Shown: positions 43,117 to 52,303 of the stretch, piece after piece | Position numbering within the stretch: position 1 is the first letter of the stretch | Layout: each line of letters starts with the position of its first letter | NCBI RefSeq assembly: GCF_038900055.1 | Contig: NZ_JBBMQM010000001.1 | Location: forward strand, 3,100,001-3,164,000 | Direction: 5' to 3' | Source of the DNA: Henriciella sp. AS95 | Lineage (GTDB): Bacteria; Pseudomonadota; Alphaproteobacteria; Caulobacterales; Hyphomonadaceae | DNA length: 64,000 nucleotides | Translations under genes and position numbers: made by a program | Notes under the pieces: generated by a model | Database searches by the model: none | What the model saw: only the letters and a program-made list of their open reading frames with translations | What the model was told of the DNA's origin: nothing

Positions 43117-43967
43117 CGGACACACGCCTCAAGGACAAACTCGCGGCCGGCGATTTCTTCGTCGTTCCAGGGATTCACGACATGATCGCCGCCGTCATGG
43201 CGGACAGGGTCGGCTTCGACATCGTGTACGGCAGCGGATACTGGCTGACCGCCTCCGGGCTCGGTCTGCCGGATGCTGGCCTTGTCAGCTACACCCAGAT
43301 GCTGGACCGGATGTCGACCCTCAAGAAGACCAGCAAGGCCGCCCTGATCGCCGATGCCGATACCGGGTTTGGCGGCCTGCTCAATGTCGCCCACACCGTG
43401 AAGGGCTATGAAGCAGCCGGCGTTTCCGCCATCCAGATCGAAGATCAGGAATTCCCGAAGAAATGTGGTCACACGCCGTACAAGCGGCTGGTCCCGATCG
43501 AGGACATGGTGCGGAAGATCGAAGTCGCCGCCGATACGCGTGAGGACATGCTCATCATCGCACGCACCGATGCGCGCCAATCCGAAGGCATGGACGGTAC
43601 GCTCCGGCGGATGGAGGCTTATGCGAAAGCAGGCGCCGACATCCTCTTTCCCGAAGCGCTGACCAGCGAAGAGGAGATGCGCAAGGCTTGCGAGGATCTC
43701 GACAAGCCTGTCATGGCAAATATGGCGAATGGCGGGCTCACGCCGATGCTGAAAGCTGATGTGCTTCGAGACATCGGATATGCCTTTTCGATCTATCCGT
43801 CCCTGACGAGCCTGATTGCTGCATCAGCCATAGAGACGGCCCTGATACGCCTTCGCGACGAAGGTGACGGCGAACCGGCGGACATGGACATGTTCGACTT
43901 CAAGACCTTCTGCGGCCTGATCGGCTTTGAGGAGGTCTGGGATTTCGAGAAAAAGTGGGCTGACTGA
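43113..43967 (+). CDS. Isocitrate lyase/PEP mutase superfamily lyase (dimethylmalate lyase-like)
   Basis: 284-residue TIM-barrel protein of the isocitrate lyase/phosphoenolpyruvate mutase superfamily. Gly-Ser at YGSGYWLTASGLGLPD binds the substrate carboxylate, ADADTGFGG holds metal-ligand Asp residues, and the lyase loop KKCGH (116-120) keeps the catalytic Cys, which separates true lyases (isocitrate, methylisocitrate, 2,3-dimethylmalate) from mutases and phosphonopyruvate hydrolases. Mg2+-dependent retro-aldol cleavage of an alkylmalate to pyruvate or glyoxylate plus an acid is expected. Last gene of the operon, ATGA overlap with the second deacetylase; a strong terminator follows. Confidence 0.88.
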   Translation: MTDTRLKDKLAAGDFFVVPGIHDMIAAVMADRVGFDIVYGSGYWLTASGLGLPDAGLVSYTQMLDRMSTLKKTSKAALIADADTGFGGLLNVAHTVKGYEAAGVSAIQIEDQEFPKKCGHTPYKRLVPIEDMVRKIEVAADTREDMLIIARTDARQSEGMDGTLRRMEAYAKAGADILFPEALTSEEEMRKACEDLDKPVMANMANGGLTPMLKADVLRDIGYAFSIYPSLTSLIAASAIETALIRLRDEGDGEPADMDMFDFKTFCGLIGFEEVWDFEKKWAD

Positions 43968-43985
43968 CACGCCCCGACGCAACGC

Positions 43986-44019
43986 AAAAAAAAGCCCGGC
44001 CACTGCGGCCGGGCTTTTT
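43986..44019 (+). terminator. Rho-independent terminator
   Basis: AGCCCGGCC (43993-44001), 5-base loop, GGCCGGGCT (44007-44015), followed by T's to 44019 and preceded by an A-run. Ends the operon that stops at 43967. Confidence 0.9.
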
Positions 44020-44059
44020 CATATTAGCAAGTCCATCCGGGAGGAAAGGATGGGCCTGC

Positions 44060-44093
44060 GGGACACCTGGAGTTGGAGGAGAACAGGTGTCCC
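44060..44093. other. Intergenic hairpin with 10-bp arms
   Basis: GGGACACCTG (44060-44069) and CAGGTGTCCC (44084-44093) form a perfect stem around a 14-base purine-rich loop (GAGTTGGAGGAGAA). No T-run follows. It lies between the two convergent operons. Possible RNA structure or protein site; purpose unknown. Confidence 0.45.
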
Positions 44094-44135
44094 CGGGAGG
44101 AAGAACACGTCGGGCATTTGACGTATCCTTCCACA

Positions 44136-44179
44136 AAGCAGGGGAAGGTGTGTTGAGGGATGAGGTTTTCCCCCTGCTT
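44136..44179 (-). terminator. Possible terminator at the end of hyuB
   Basis: AAGCAGGGG (44136-44144) pairs with CCCCTGCTT (44171-44179), the latter overlapping the hyuB stop codon. In the minus direction the stem is followed by TGTGG, a poor T-run, and the loop is long, so terminator function is doubtful. Confidence 0.35.
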
Positions 44180-46061
44180 AGTCTGCTGTGATGGGCATCC
44201 CCGCGACTCCTTTCCACCGCGGCTGTACCGGCGCCGGTAGATTCGTCTCTGCCTCGCAGCTGGCGCGCAGCTGCTCGACGGGAGGCCCATAATTGAAAAG
44301 TTCGAGGGCTGGACGCGACGCTTTCATGTCGTCGCGAAGCTTTGCGGTGGCGGCTTCGTCAACATTGCCAGCCTCATCGGCGACAACGCCATAAGCCTTC
44401 GCTCCGTCCACGGTGACCAGTCCCTGCAGGATCTCCTTGCCCACCAGGGCCGGATCACGCTCGAGCGGATCGCCCCAGCCTCCCCCGCCCCAGGTGATGA
44501 AATGCAGGACATCATCCGCCTCGACTTCGAGGTCTTCGGCCTTGTTGGCGATAACCGTTTTCGTGCCGTCGGGCTTTTCAAGGATCTTGCGGGCCCGCTT
44601 GCCGGGTTCGCCACCATTCACTCCCCAGGGCGGCACGAACCAGCGGTCATCGTGGATAGCGATATGCCCTGGCTCGAGAAAGCGGTAGGACATGATGATC
44701 CCGTTTCCGCCCCGATGAAGTCCAGCGCCGCCGCTGTCAGCGACGGTTTCATACCGCTCGATGACCATCGGGAAATAGCGCTCGAGGAACTCGTTCGGCA
44801 CATTGGTAAAGCCCGGCCAGAGCGAGTGGCCATCTGGCCCATCGCCCAACGGACGCCCCGGAATGCCGCCGAACCCGATCTGGAAGAGCTGGAAGTACTC
44901 ACCCTTCCGGTCGAAGCCCGAATAGAACAGGTGCGGCGAAGATGAAAAGCCGGCTGCGTTCAGGAATTCAGGTGTCTTCTGGCCGAGCAGTGCGCCCAGC
45001 ACGTCGAAGATGCGGCCAAGGGCATGGGTGCGCCCAGAGAGGGCTGCAGGGAATTTCGGCTTGAGCAGCGACCCTTCCGGAATGCGCACATCGATCAGGT
45101 CGTAGAACCCGTCATTGAACAGGATCTGCGGATCGAACACCATGATCATGTAGATGCCGAAGAACATCCGCAGCATGTTCTCGTTCAGGAAGAAGTTGAT
45201 CGAGGCCGGGCTCTGCGGGTCGGTGCCTGAGAAATCGAGCACGACCTTTTCGCCTTCGCGCCACATCGTGCACTTGATCTTGTAAGGACCAAAACCCATT
45301 CCGTCGTCGCAGATATAGTCCTCGAAAGAGACCGGATCGCTGCCGATCGAAGATGCGATGAGCGACTTCATGGCGCGGTAGTTGCGATCAAGAAGTTCTT
45401 CGCACGCAGAGACGAACACATCGTCCCCGAACCGCTCCGCCATTTCAACGACACGGTTCTTCGCCACGCGACAGGAAGCGATCAGCGCATTGAGGTCAGC
45501 GGCGCACCAGTCCGGCGTGCGGACCTGATGCATGATTAGCTTGAAGACGTCCTCATTGTACTGGCCCTGCTTGTAGAGCTTCACAGGCGGAATACGCACA
45601 CCTTCCTGGAAGATGCTTGTCGCATCGATCGGCATCGATCCCGGCACCTTCCCGCCAATATCGGACTGGTGACCGAACATGGACGTGTAGGCGATGAGCC
45701 GGCCATCCTTGAAGACGGGCAGCAGCACCAGCCAGTCATTGGAGTGGCTGATGGCCCCGCCAACCGAATATGGGTCCGACAGCATGATGAGGTCGCCATC
45801 TTCGACTGTGCCTTCGTAGCCCTCAAGGAAGGGGCCGATATAGCTGCCGAACTGTCCGACGATCATCCGGCCCTTGTGGTCAGCGATCAGGGGAAACGCA
45901 TCGCCCTGCTCGCGGATACCGGGCGACATCGCCGTTCGAACGAGCGTTGCGTCCATCTCGACGCGAGCATTGCGCAGCGCGTTCTCGATGATGTCCAGCG
46001 TGACCGGATCGATCTCGACCTTCTGGAAGGCGGCGTCATTTGTCTGGATGATATCTGCCAT
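44178..46061 (-). CDS. Hydantoinase B/oxoprolinase family protein
   Basis: 627-residue HyuB-type subunit. Typical segments: VDPVTLDIIENALRNARVEM and SPGIREQGDAFPLIADHKGR near the N-terminus and GGNGIIMSYRFLEPGHIAIH in the C-terminal half. With HyuA it forms ATP-dependent amide/lactam-opening enzymes (N-methylhydantoinase, 5-oxoprolinase) or carboxylases of the acetone/acetophenone type; here the two-gene form without a gamma subunit points to the hydantoinase/oxoprolinase side. Starts 4 bases after the hyuA stop. Last gene of the FAD-oxidase/MDR/hyuA/hyuB operon. Confidence 0.9.
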   Translation of the reverse strand: MADIIQTNDAAFQKVEIDPVTLDIIENALRNARVEMDATLVRTAMSPGIREQGDAFPLIADHKGRMIVGQFGSYIGPFLEGYEGTVEDGDLIMLSDPYSVGGAISHSNDWLVLLPVFKDGRLIAYTSMFGHQSDIGGKVPGSMPIDATSIFQEGVRIPPVKLYKQGQYNEDVFKLIMHQVRTPDWCAADLNALIASCRVAKNRVVEMAERFGDDVFVSACEELLDRNYRAMKSLIASSIGSDPVSFEDYICDDGMGFGPYKIKCTMWREGEKVVLDFSGTDPQSPASINFFLNENMLRMFFGIYMIMVFDPQILFNDGFYDLIDVRIPEGSLLKPKFPAALSGRTHALGRIFDVLGALLGQKTPEFLNAAGFSSSPHLFYSGFDRKGEYFQLFQIGFGGIPGRPLGDGPDGHSLWPGFTNVPNEFLERYFPMVIERYETVADSGGAGLHRGGNGIIMSYRFLEPGHIAIHDDRWFVPPWGVNGGEPGKRARKILEKPDGTKTVIANKAEDLEVEADDVLHFITWGGGGWGDPLERDPALVGKEILQGLVTVDGAKAYGVVADEAGNVDEAATAKLRDDMKASRPALELFNYGPPVEQLRASCEAETNLPAPVQPRWKGVAGMPITAD

Positions 46062-46065
46062 ACGC

Positions 46066-48117
46066 TTAGTCCTTCAGGGTGATGAGAATATTGCCAACCG
46101 GGTCGACCAGGGCCTTGCAATCGGCTTCGACAAGGGTGGTCGAATCCATTTCGATAATGATTGCAGGTCCCGGGATCTTGTCTCCGGCGCGAAGCCGTGA
46201 ACGGTCATAGATGACAGCAGGTACCATCTTGCCAGACATCCAGAGTTCATGATCACGGATCTTGGCGTCTGAGGGATCGCCATTGCCTTCCGGAAGTTTT
46301 GCGGCGGCAAGATCAGGAACCGGGCCGAGAGCAACGGCGCGAAGGTTCACGATCTCATGTTCGCTGTCCATGTTGAACGTGAAGAGTCGCCGATGTTCCT
46401 CATCAAAGCGACCGGTGAGCCAGCCAATCCCTTTGGCCCGCAAGTCTTCCAGCGAAACCTCAATCGGCACTTCGAAAGCCTGACCTGAGTAGCGCACATC
46501 GATCTCGAAGCTGACCGTGATGTCGTCTTCTTCCACGCCCTCTTCCATGAGTTCGCTTCGAGTGGACGCTGCCATCTCCTGGAGTATCCGGTCGATTTCG
46601 TCCTGCGACGTCGTTGATGCCAGCTGTGAGAAAGACCGCGCTGCTTCAGTCCGCATGCGTGTCGTCGCATCACCGAGGGCGCACAACACGCCGGGCGAGA
46701 CCGGCGATATGGCCGGCCAGCTGCCCATCAGCTTCGCGACCGCATTAACGTGCAGCGGGCCTGCTCCGCCAAACCCCATCACGGCAAAGTCGCGCGGGTC
46801 GTAGCCTTGCTGCACAGAGATCATACGCAGGGCGCCGAACATGTTTTCGTTGACGATATCGATGATGCCGCGGGCTGCTTCGAACAGGTCGACTTTCAAG
46901 GCGTCAGCGACCGTCTGGACCGCCTTTTTAGCGCCTTCGCGGTCAAGGTTGAACGCGCCGCCAAGAAGCGCTTCGGGCAGATAGCCCAGCACGACATTGG
47001 CATCCGTCACTGTCGGTTGGGTACCACCCTTTCCGTAAGCGACCGGACCGGGTACCGCGCCGGCCGATTCCGGTCCGACCCGCAGGGCGCCGGTAAGCTC
47101 CGGAACATAGGCGATAGATCCGCCACCGGCCCCGACCGTTTTCACATCAAGCGCCGAGGCGCGCACCGACAGGTGGCCGACCTCGGTCGTACGCACACGG
47201 CGTGCCTCAAGGTTCTCGATCAGCGCCACGTCGGTGGACGTCCCGCCCACATCGAGCGTGAGAATGTTGCGGATGCCGGCATTCTTGCCGACCCAGATCG
47301 CACCGGTGACACCGCCCGCTGGCCCGGACATCAGCAGATTGACCGGATGCTCTTCTGCCTTCTGGGAAGACATCAGCCCGCCATCGGACCGCAACAGCGA
47401 GAGCCGGGCATTCATGCCGGACTTGATCAGGCTTTCGCGCAGATTGCGGACATAACGTCCAACGACCGGACGCACCGTCGCATTCGCAACCGTGGTCAGC
47501 GTCCGCTCATACTCCTGCATCTCTGGCAGAACCTGGTGGCTCAGCGAATAGGGAACGTCCCGCAGGACTTCCTCGATCAGCTCGCCAACGCGGGCTTCAT
47601 GATCGCCATTCAGGTAAGCGTTCATCAGCGAGACCGTGATGGCCTCCACCTTGCGCGCCTTCAGCTTTTCGAGCTGGGCGCGAATGTCGTCCTCGTCGAT
47701 CGGACGGATTTCATCGCCGGTCGCATTCATGCGTCCCTTGATCTCGAACGTATCCTCAAGCGCCGTCATCGGTTCGGGTTTCGGCCACACAATCCAGCCA
47801 GCGAGGCCGCCAGGCACGAAGCTGCGCGCAATCTGCATCATCTGGCGGTAGCCTTCGGTGACGATCAGACCGACCCGCGCGCCCTTGCCTTCCAGGACAG
47901 CATTGGTGGCAACCGTGGTGCCGTGCAAGAGGACATCGACCTCTGAAGGGTCGACGTCGGCATCCTTGCAGATCGCCTCGACGCCCGTGAGAATTCCCAG
48001 AGAGCTGTCTTCGGGCGTGGACGGGGTCTTGTGCCGCCAGAACCGTCCGTCTGCCTCGCTGAAGAGAAGAAGGTCGGTGAACGTGCCACCAACATCCACG
48101 CCTAATCGATATGCCAT
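46066..48117 (-). CDS. Hydantoinase/oxoprolinase family protein, HyuA type
   Basis: 683-residue ATPase subunit with the actin-like nucleotide site LGVDVGGTFTDLLLF at the N-terminus and ILTLDVGGTSTDVALIE in the middle; MGFGGAGPLHVNAVAK is the third family motif. It phosphorylates an amide or enol oxygen so that a lactam ring or an imide can be cleaved or carboxylated. Length and order (A then B) match bacterial N-methylhydantoinases. A 71-base gap separates it from the upstream MDR gene. Acts with HyuB downstream. A lactam-type substrate would suit a pyrrolinone-like ring; this is inference. Confidence 0.9.
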   Translation of the reverse strand: MAYRLGVDVGGTFTDLLLFSEADGRFWRHKTPSTPEDSSLGILTGVEAICKDADVDPSEVDVLLHGTTVATNAVLEGKGARVGLIVTEGYRQMMQIARSFVPGGLAGWIVWPKPEPMTALEDTFEIKGRMNATGDEIRPIDEDDIRAQLEKLKARKVEAITVSLMNAYLNGDHEARVGELIEEVLRDVPYSLSHQVLPEMQEYERTLTTVANATVRPVVGRYVRNLRESLIKSGMNARLSLLRSDGGLMSSQKAEEHPVNLLMSGPAGGVTGAIWVGKNAGIRNILTLDVGGTSTDVALIENLEARRVRTTEVGHLSVRASALDVKTVGAGGGSIAYVPELTGALRVGPESAGAVPGPVAYGKGGTQPTVTDANVVLGYLPEALLGGAFNLDREGAKKAVQTVADALKVDLFEAARGIIDIVNENMFGALRMISVQQGYDPRDFAVMGFGGAGPLHVNAVAKLMGSWPAISPVSPGVLCALGDATTRMRTEAARSFSQLASTTSQDEIDRILQEMAASTRSELMEEGVEEDDITVSFEIDVRYSGQAFEVPIEVSLEDLRAKGIGWLTGRFDEEHRRLFTFNMDSEHEIVNLRAVALGPVPDLAAAKLPEGNGDPSDAKIRDHELWMSGKMVPAVIYDRSRLRAGDKIPGPAIIIEMDSTTLVEADCKALVDPVGNILITLKD

Positions 48118-48188
48118 GCAATCTCCTTCTGCCTGCTGGCGTCCGGGAATGCGGCCTTGGCGCAGCCCCCGAAACGCTGTGCCGGCCC

Positions 48189-49196
48189 TTAACTCAAATC
48201 CACCACGACCTTGCCCATGGACTGGCCGGATAGCAGCCGCTCCACGGCGTCATAGACGCCTTCGAGCCCCCGAAAGCGGGGCTCATCAAATTCCACTTTC
48301 AGATCGCCTGCCGCAAAGCGGTCGAACATCCATGTGCGGGCATCGTCCCAATAATCCGTGAGCAGACCATTCATGAACCCGCGCACTGAGACCCCTTTGT
48401 AATAGATGCTGTTGGCGATACGGGGGCCCGTGACGATTTCGGGTTGCCCTTCAAGATCCTGAGCCGCGCCGCCGACGACCAACCGTCCGTGCACCGCCAT
48501 GTTCGCCAGGAAAGCGTCGAAGATCTCGCCACTGACCGTATCCACGGCGACATCCAGCTTGTCCTTGTAGTCGGCCGCGAGCACGTCGCTCACCGACTGG
48601 CTGCGATAATCGATGACACGATCGGCACCGAGGCCGCGGACGAAATCACCTTTTTTCTCGCCACCGCAAACGGCCACGACATGGCAATCATGCAGCTTGG
48701 CCACTTGAATGAGGAGGTGGCCCAGACCGCCAGCCGCAGCTGACACAGCCACGGTTTCACCCGCTTTGAGCGCCCCGATATGGGTCATCGCCACATAGGC
48801 CGACACGCCAGTAGAGGCCAGGACCAGCCACTCAGGCCGCTCATCGGGCACTTTCACGAATTGGGAGGCCGGCGCGGTATTCCACTGCCGATAGCCTGAT
48901 GGAAACCGGGTGGTTACCACCGGGTCGCCCACCGACAGATGATCCACGCCCTCACCGCAAGCCTCTACGACGCCCAGCGCCTCGACGCCGGTCAGCGTTG
49001 GCAAGGCAAGGGTCACATAATCGACAGCGTTTCGAGCGATCTGCGTATCGAAGATCCCGTTGATGCCGCAATAAAGGTTGCGAACCTTCACCTCTCCGGG
49101 GCCCGGTTCCTTGAGATCAAGCGATATGATCTCGCTACCGGCACGAAAGCTTCCGGCGATCCGTTGCAGCTGGATGGCTTGGTACGTACCACTCAT
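48189..49196 (-). CDS. NADP-dependent oxidoreductase, MDR family
   Basis: 335-residue zinc-free MDR protein with the NADP-binding turn SAAAGGLGHLLIQVAKL at about residues 153-169, as in leukotriene B4 dehydrogenase/curcumin-reductase-like enzymes, and the GroES-like domain before it. It probably reduces a conjugated C=C or a quinone. ATGA overlap with the FAD-linked oxidase upstream. Second of three MDR genes in the locus. Confidence 0.85.
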   Translation of the reverse strand: MSGTYQAIQLQRIAGSFRAGSEIISLDLKEPGPGEVKVRNLYCGINGIFDTQIARNAVDYVTLALPTLTGVEALGVVEACGEGVDHLSVGDPVVTTRFPSGYRQWNTAPASQFVKVPDERPEWLVLASTGVSAYVAMTHIGALKAGETVAVSAAAGGLGHLLIQVAKLHDCHVVAVCGGEKKGDFVRGLGADRVIDYRSQSVSDVLAADYKDKLDVAVDTVSGEIFDAFLANMAVHGRLVVGGAAQDLEGQPEIVTGPRIANSIYYKGVSVRGFMNGLLTDYWDDARTWMFDRFAAGDLKVEFDEPRFRGLEGVYDAVERLLSGQSMGKVVVDLS

Positions 49197-50815
49197 GCCT
49201 GGCCGCCTTTGACCGGCAGACCCAGCACGCCAGGGTTCAGCGCGCCTTCCGGATCCATGACAGCCTTGACCGCTTCGAGCAGCTCGACAGACGCATCATC
49301 GCGGCTCTCGATATAAGGATAGGTCCGCCCGATCTGGAAATGGCCACAGCCATATTTTTGGAAAATGCCGAGCAGCGCAGCGCGCAGCGTCTTGACCAGA
49401 GCTGTTGCTTCAGGATTTTCAGGCCGCTGGGTCAGCCGTGCCGTATGCGATGCTTCCATTCCTTCTTCATGAATTTCACGCCAGCCCTGCGGCCAGAAGA
49501 AGACCGGCTCGATGATCAACGCATTGGTCGACATCGAGGTGAACAGGAAGCCCGGATGGACATCCTGCGCGCTCATCTCATCGGCATGCGCCGCATAGAC
49601 CGACTGAATTTCCTTGAAGATTTCCGGAGCGTTCTTGAGGGAGCACACCCCATGGATCGGCACCCAGGCTTCGCCCGTCGGGCCGACCATGCTGTTGAGG
49701 GCTGGAAACGGCATGGAGCGGAGGATTTTCGCGATCGAATTCTCGATCTCCTTGCCGCCGAATGACGACACAATCCGGCGCGCTTCTTTCATGTCGGCAT
49801 CGACCGCCGCCTCGGAGCGCCCCTCGCAGATCACGTGTAACGGATAGTCGTCCGGCTCCACGAAATTCCTGCCACTCATGGCAATCTTGGAAGCCGACAT
49901 CAGTCCCTTGATGAGCGACTTCTCCTTGCTCACGACAGAGCCCAGTGTCTTCACATCGGCTGAAAGGCTGGCGCGCTTCAGACGGATTTTGGTCAGGCCT
50001 GGATCAAAGGCGCAAATCTCGCACGCCACGCCAGCCCGCGTCAGTTCCGCCATGGCCTTGAGCAGCTCCGGGCCGGAAGGGAAGGAAAACGAGGCCTGCG
50101 CCTCGACATCCGGCGCCGTCATCAGGCGCAGCGTGATCTCCGCCTTCACACCGAGCACGCCACAGTCGCCGCAGAACAAGCCGGTGATGTCGGGGCCGAA
50201 ATGGCGGTAGAACGGCTCTTCACCCCCGACACCGCGGGCGCCCGTCCTGATCGTTTTTCCGGTGGCACCGACAATCGTCATGGCGATCACGCTCTCGCTT
50301 GATGTGCCATGATGGGCTGCACCGAACATCGCATTGAGCTGAGAGACCCCGCCGCCAATCGTGGACTTAAGTCCGGACATCGGCCCCCAGAAGGGTGTAC
50401 GCAAACCGAGCGGCGCAAGCGCATCATTAAGCGCCTTCCAGGTTACCCCGGCTTCGACAGTGACCGTCATGTCCTCGCGGCTGACCGAGAGAATGCGGTT
50501 CATCCGCGCCATATCGAGCGAGATCGTTCCGGCATCTGAAGGAACATAGCCGCCGGTGTAGCTCATACCCGCTCCGCGCGGCGCCACTTTCGCACCGGCC
50601 TTGTGCGCAACCGCCATCACCGACTGCAACTCTTCAAGCGAGCTCGGCGAAACTACCAGATCGACAAGTTCACCTGCCGGCAGCCATATGTCTTGGCTGA
50701 ACAGCTTGCGCGTCGCGTCGTCGCGCCTGACATTCGACGCACCGACTATGGATGTAAGCCTTTTGACAAGCGCCTCTTGAATGAGGCCCGTATCAGGTGT
50801 TGCGCTGTCAGCCAT
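49193..50815 (-). CDS. FAD-linked oxidase (GlcD/vanillyl-alcohol-oxidase fold)
   Basis: 540-residue flavoprotein, paralogue of the gene at 30451: PCMH domain with VAPRGAGMSYTGGYV, VTVEAGVTWKALNDALAPLG and STIGGGVSQLNAMFG, and a C-terminal domain ending MDPEGALNPGVLGLP. Start MADSATP at 50815; the open frame extends 51 codons further but runs through operator G and into the end of the upstream flavoprotein gene. Oxidises a hydroxyacid, alcohol or phenol-like intermediate. First gene of the oxidase/MDR/hyuA/hyuB operon, ATGA overlap with the MDR gene. Confidence 0.87.
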   Translation of the reverse strand: MADSATPDTGLIQEALVKRLTSIVGASNVRRDDATRKLFSQDIWLPAGELVDLVVSPSSLEELQSVMAVAHKAGAKVAPRGAGMSYTGGYVPSDAGTISLDMARMNRILSVSREDMTVTVEAGVTWKALNDALAPLGLRTPFWGPMSGLKSTIGGGVSQLNAMFGAAHHGTSSESVIAMTIVGATGKTIRTGARGVGGEEPFYRHFGPDITGLFCGDCGVLGVKAEITLRLMTAPDVEAQASFSFPSGPELLKAMAELTRAGVACEICAFDPGLTKIRLKRASLSADVKTLGSVVSKEKSLIKGLMSASKIAMSGRNFVEPDDYPLHVICEGRSEAAVDADMKEARRIVSSFGGKEIENSIAKILRSMPFPALNSMVGPTGEAWVPIHGVCSLKNAPEIFKEIQSVYAAHADEMSAQDVHPGFLFTSMSTNALIIEPVFFWPQGWREIHEEGMEASHTARLTQRPENPEATALVKTLRAALLGIFQKYGCGHFQIGRTYPYIESRDDASVELLEAVKAVMDPEGALNPGVLGLPVKGGQA

Positions 50816-50855
50816 GTTGACTCCCGTCTGCTCAGGCGGCGAAGACGCCTTATTT

Positions 50856-50871
50856 GTATTATATGTATGAC
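50856..50871. promoter_or_regulatory. Operator-like inverted repeat, site G
   Basis: GTATTA-TATG-TATGAC, 41 bases upstream of the FAD-oxidase start at 50815, inside the 100-base gap after the flavoprotein gene. Weaker symmetry than A or F, but it keeps every invariant position. Confidence 0.45.
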
Positions 50872-50915
50872 ATATGTTTCCGGAGACGCAAGTCCACCGT
50901 CTGGAAGAAATCGCT

Positions 50916-52301
50916 TCAGCCTGCTTGTTGTGCAATTCTGGCAGCGCCCTGCCCGGCAATCGATCCAAGCGTCACCGCCGTTGTCAGCCCCATGGCTGGC
51001 AAATATCCCCATGAGGAGGGCCCTGAAACCGACCGCGCCGAGCCGCCACCGGCAAAAAGATTGGTAAATGGACGACCGTCACTGCGCAGGACACGCGCCT
51101 GATCATCAATCTCCAGCCCCCCTTGGGTATGGTAAAGGGCGCCCGTTACCCGAATGAAGTAATATCCACCACGAGGCGCGTGACTGCCTTGCCATGAGCG
51201 GCCAAGCCGGTCTTCTTCGCCTCGTCTGGCCGCTTGCCTGATTTCGCGGAGCGAAGCCTGCAGCGCTGATGCAGGCAAGCCCGTCATCTCTGCCAGGCGG
51301 GTCATATTGGGCGCCTGGCGTGCCAGTCCCGCCTGCTTCAGCGCGCGCACCTCGGGAATGTGTTCACATTGGCGGTAGATGGACTGGTCGAAAATGAGAA
51401 AGCCGACCCCGTCAGGCTGTTCGGAAAGGGGCAGCACCATACCGGCAATATCCTCAGACTCATCGGTAAACCGCTCACCCTTCGTATTGAGGATCACGCC
51501 GCCCTCAATCAACGTATTGGGCGGAACAGTCATGCCACCGGGTTCGGCCAGCATGGCGTATCCCTGATAGCTGCCCATATCGCCAACAGCCGCGCCGAGT
51601 TTTTCGCCAAGGATGATGGCATCTCCCTCGCTGCTCTCATGTCCGTAATAGCGGAAGGCGGCGGTCTCCGGCATGTATTTTCCGGTCATCTCGCGGTTCG
51701 CGCCATACCCACCGCAAGCCAGCACGACCGCGTCGCAACCGATCGTCATCAGGGCCCCGTCGCCGCCCTGGATCCGCGCAGCGTTGACCCGGCCGTCACT
51801 ATTCTCAATCAGATCGACGAGGCGCGTGTCGAACAGCACATCGATACCGAGATCACTCAGCCGGCGATGCAGCCACTGCACCATGTCCGACCCCGAATGG
51901 TCATGCCACCCATGGATGCGCGCGCGGGAATTGCCATAGGATGGCTTGAACCGGGTATCGATTGTCCAGGGAAAATCATGTGCATCGTGAAGCCACTCCA
52001 GCACTGGCGCTGACTGGTCGGCAAGAAGACGCGCAATGACCGGGTTGGCCATGCCACGCGACTTTTTCATGATGTCCTCAAAGAAGACGTCCGGCGAATC
52101 CTCAATGCCTTCAGCGGCCTGGAAGCGCGTCCCGGCGGCACAAAGCAGGCCCTGAGACATTGCCGTTGATCCGGTCGGATGCGGGTCCCGCTCGATAAGC
52201 AGAGGCTCTAGCCCGGCATCGTGCGCCGCCAGCGCGGCCACAGCACCGCAGGCCCCGCCCCCCGCGATCAGGACAGGGACTGAATACTCTGCCTGCTCCA
52301 T
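50916..52301 (-). CDS. FAD-dependent oxidoreductase, 3-ketosteroid-dehydrogenase/fumarate-reductase type
   Basis: 461-residue flavoprotein. The dinucleotide-binding fold is at the N-terminus (LIAGGGACGAVAALAAHDAG, then PLLIERDP), GSTAMSQGLLCAAG is the usual following loop, and NLFAGGGSARSVSGP near the C-terminus is the second FAD motif. This family dehydrogenates or reduces C=C bonds next to a carbonyl (ketosteroid delta-1-dehydrogenase, urocanate or fumarate reductase). Preceded by 2 bases by the small coiled-coil gene and third in the methyltransferase/small protein/flavoprotein operon. Confidence 0.88.
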   Translation of the reverse strand: MEQAEYSVPVLIAGGGACGAVAALAAHDAGLEPLLIERDPHPTGSTAMSQGLLCAAGTRFQAAEGIEDSPDVFFEDIMKKSRGMANPVIARLLADQSAPVLEWLHDAHDFPWTIDTRFKPSYGNSRARIHGWHDHSGSDMVQWLHRRLSDLGIDVLFDTRLVDLIENSDGRVNAARIQGGDGALMTIGCDAVVLACGGYGANREMTGKYMPETAAFRYYGHESSEGDAIILGEKLGAAVGDMGSYQGYAMLAEPGGMTVPPNTLIEGGVILNTKGERFTDESEDIAGMVLPLSEQPDGVGFLIFDQSIYRQCEHIPEVRALKQAGLARQAPNMTRLAEMTGLPASALQASLREIRQAARRGEEDRLGRSWQGSHAPRGGYYFIRVTGALYHTQGGLEIDDQARVLRSDGRPFTNLFAGGGSARSVSGPSSWGYLPAMGLTTAVTLGSIAGQGAARIAQQAG

Positions 52302-52303
52302 GC

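Noticed and set aside
46750..47946. 398-residue open frame on the plus strand
   Set aside because: Antisense to hyuA, whose ATPase motifs are intact; no recognisable protein.
50362..50375. AGTCCGGACATC, a near match to the second operator
   Set aside because: It lies inside the FAD-oxidase coding sequence (Met-Ser-Gly-Leu region) with no promoter context, and the outer bases differ.
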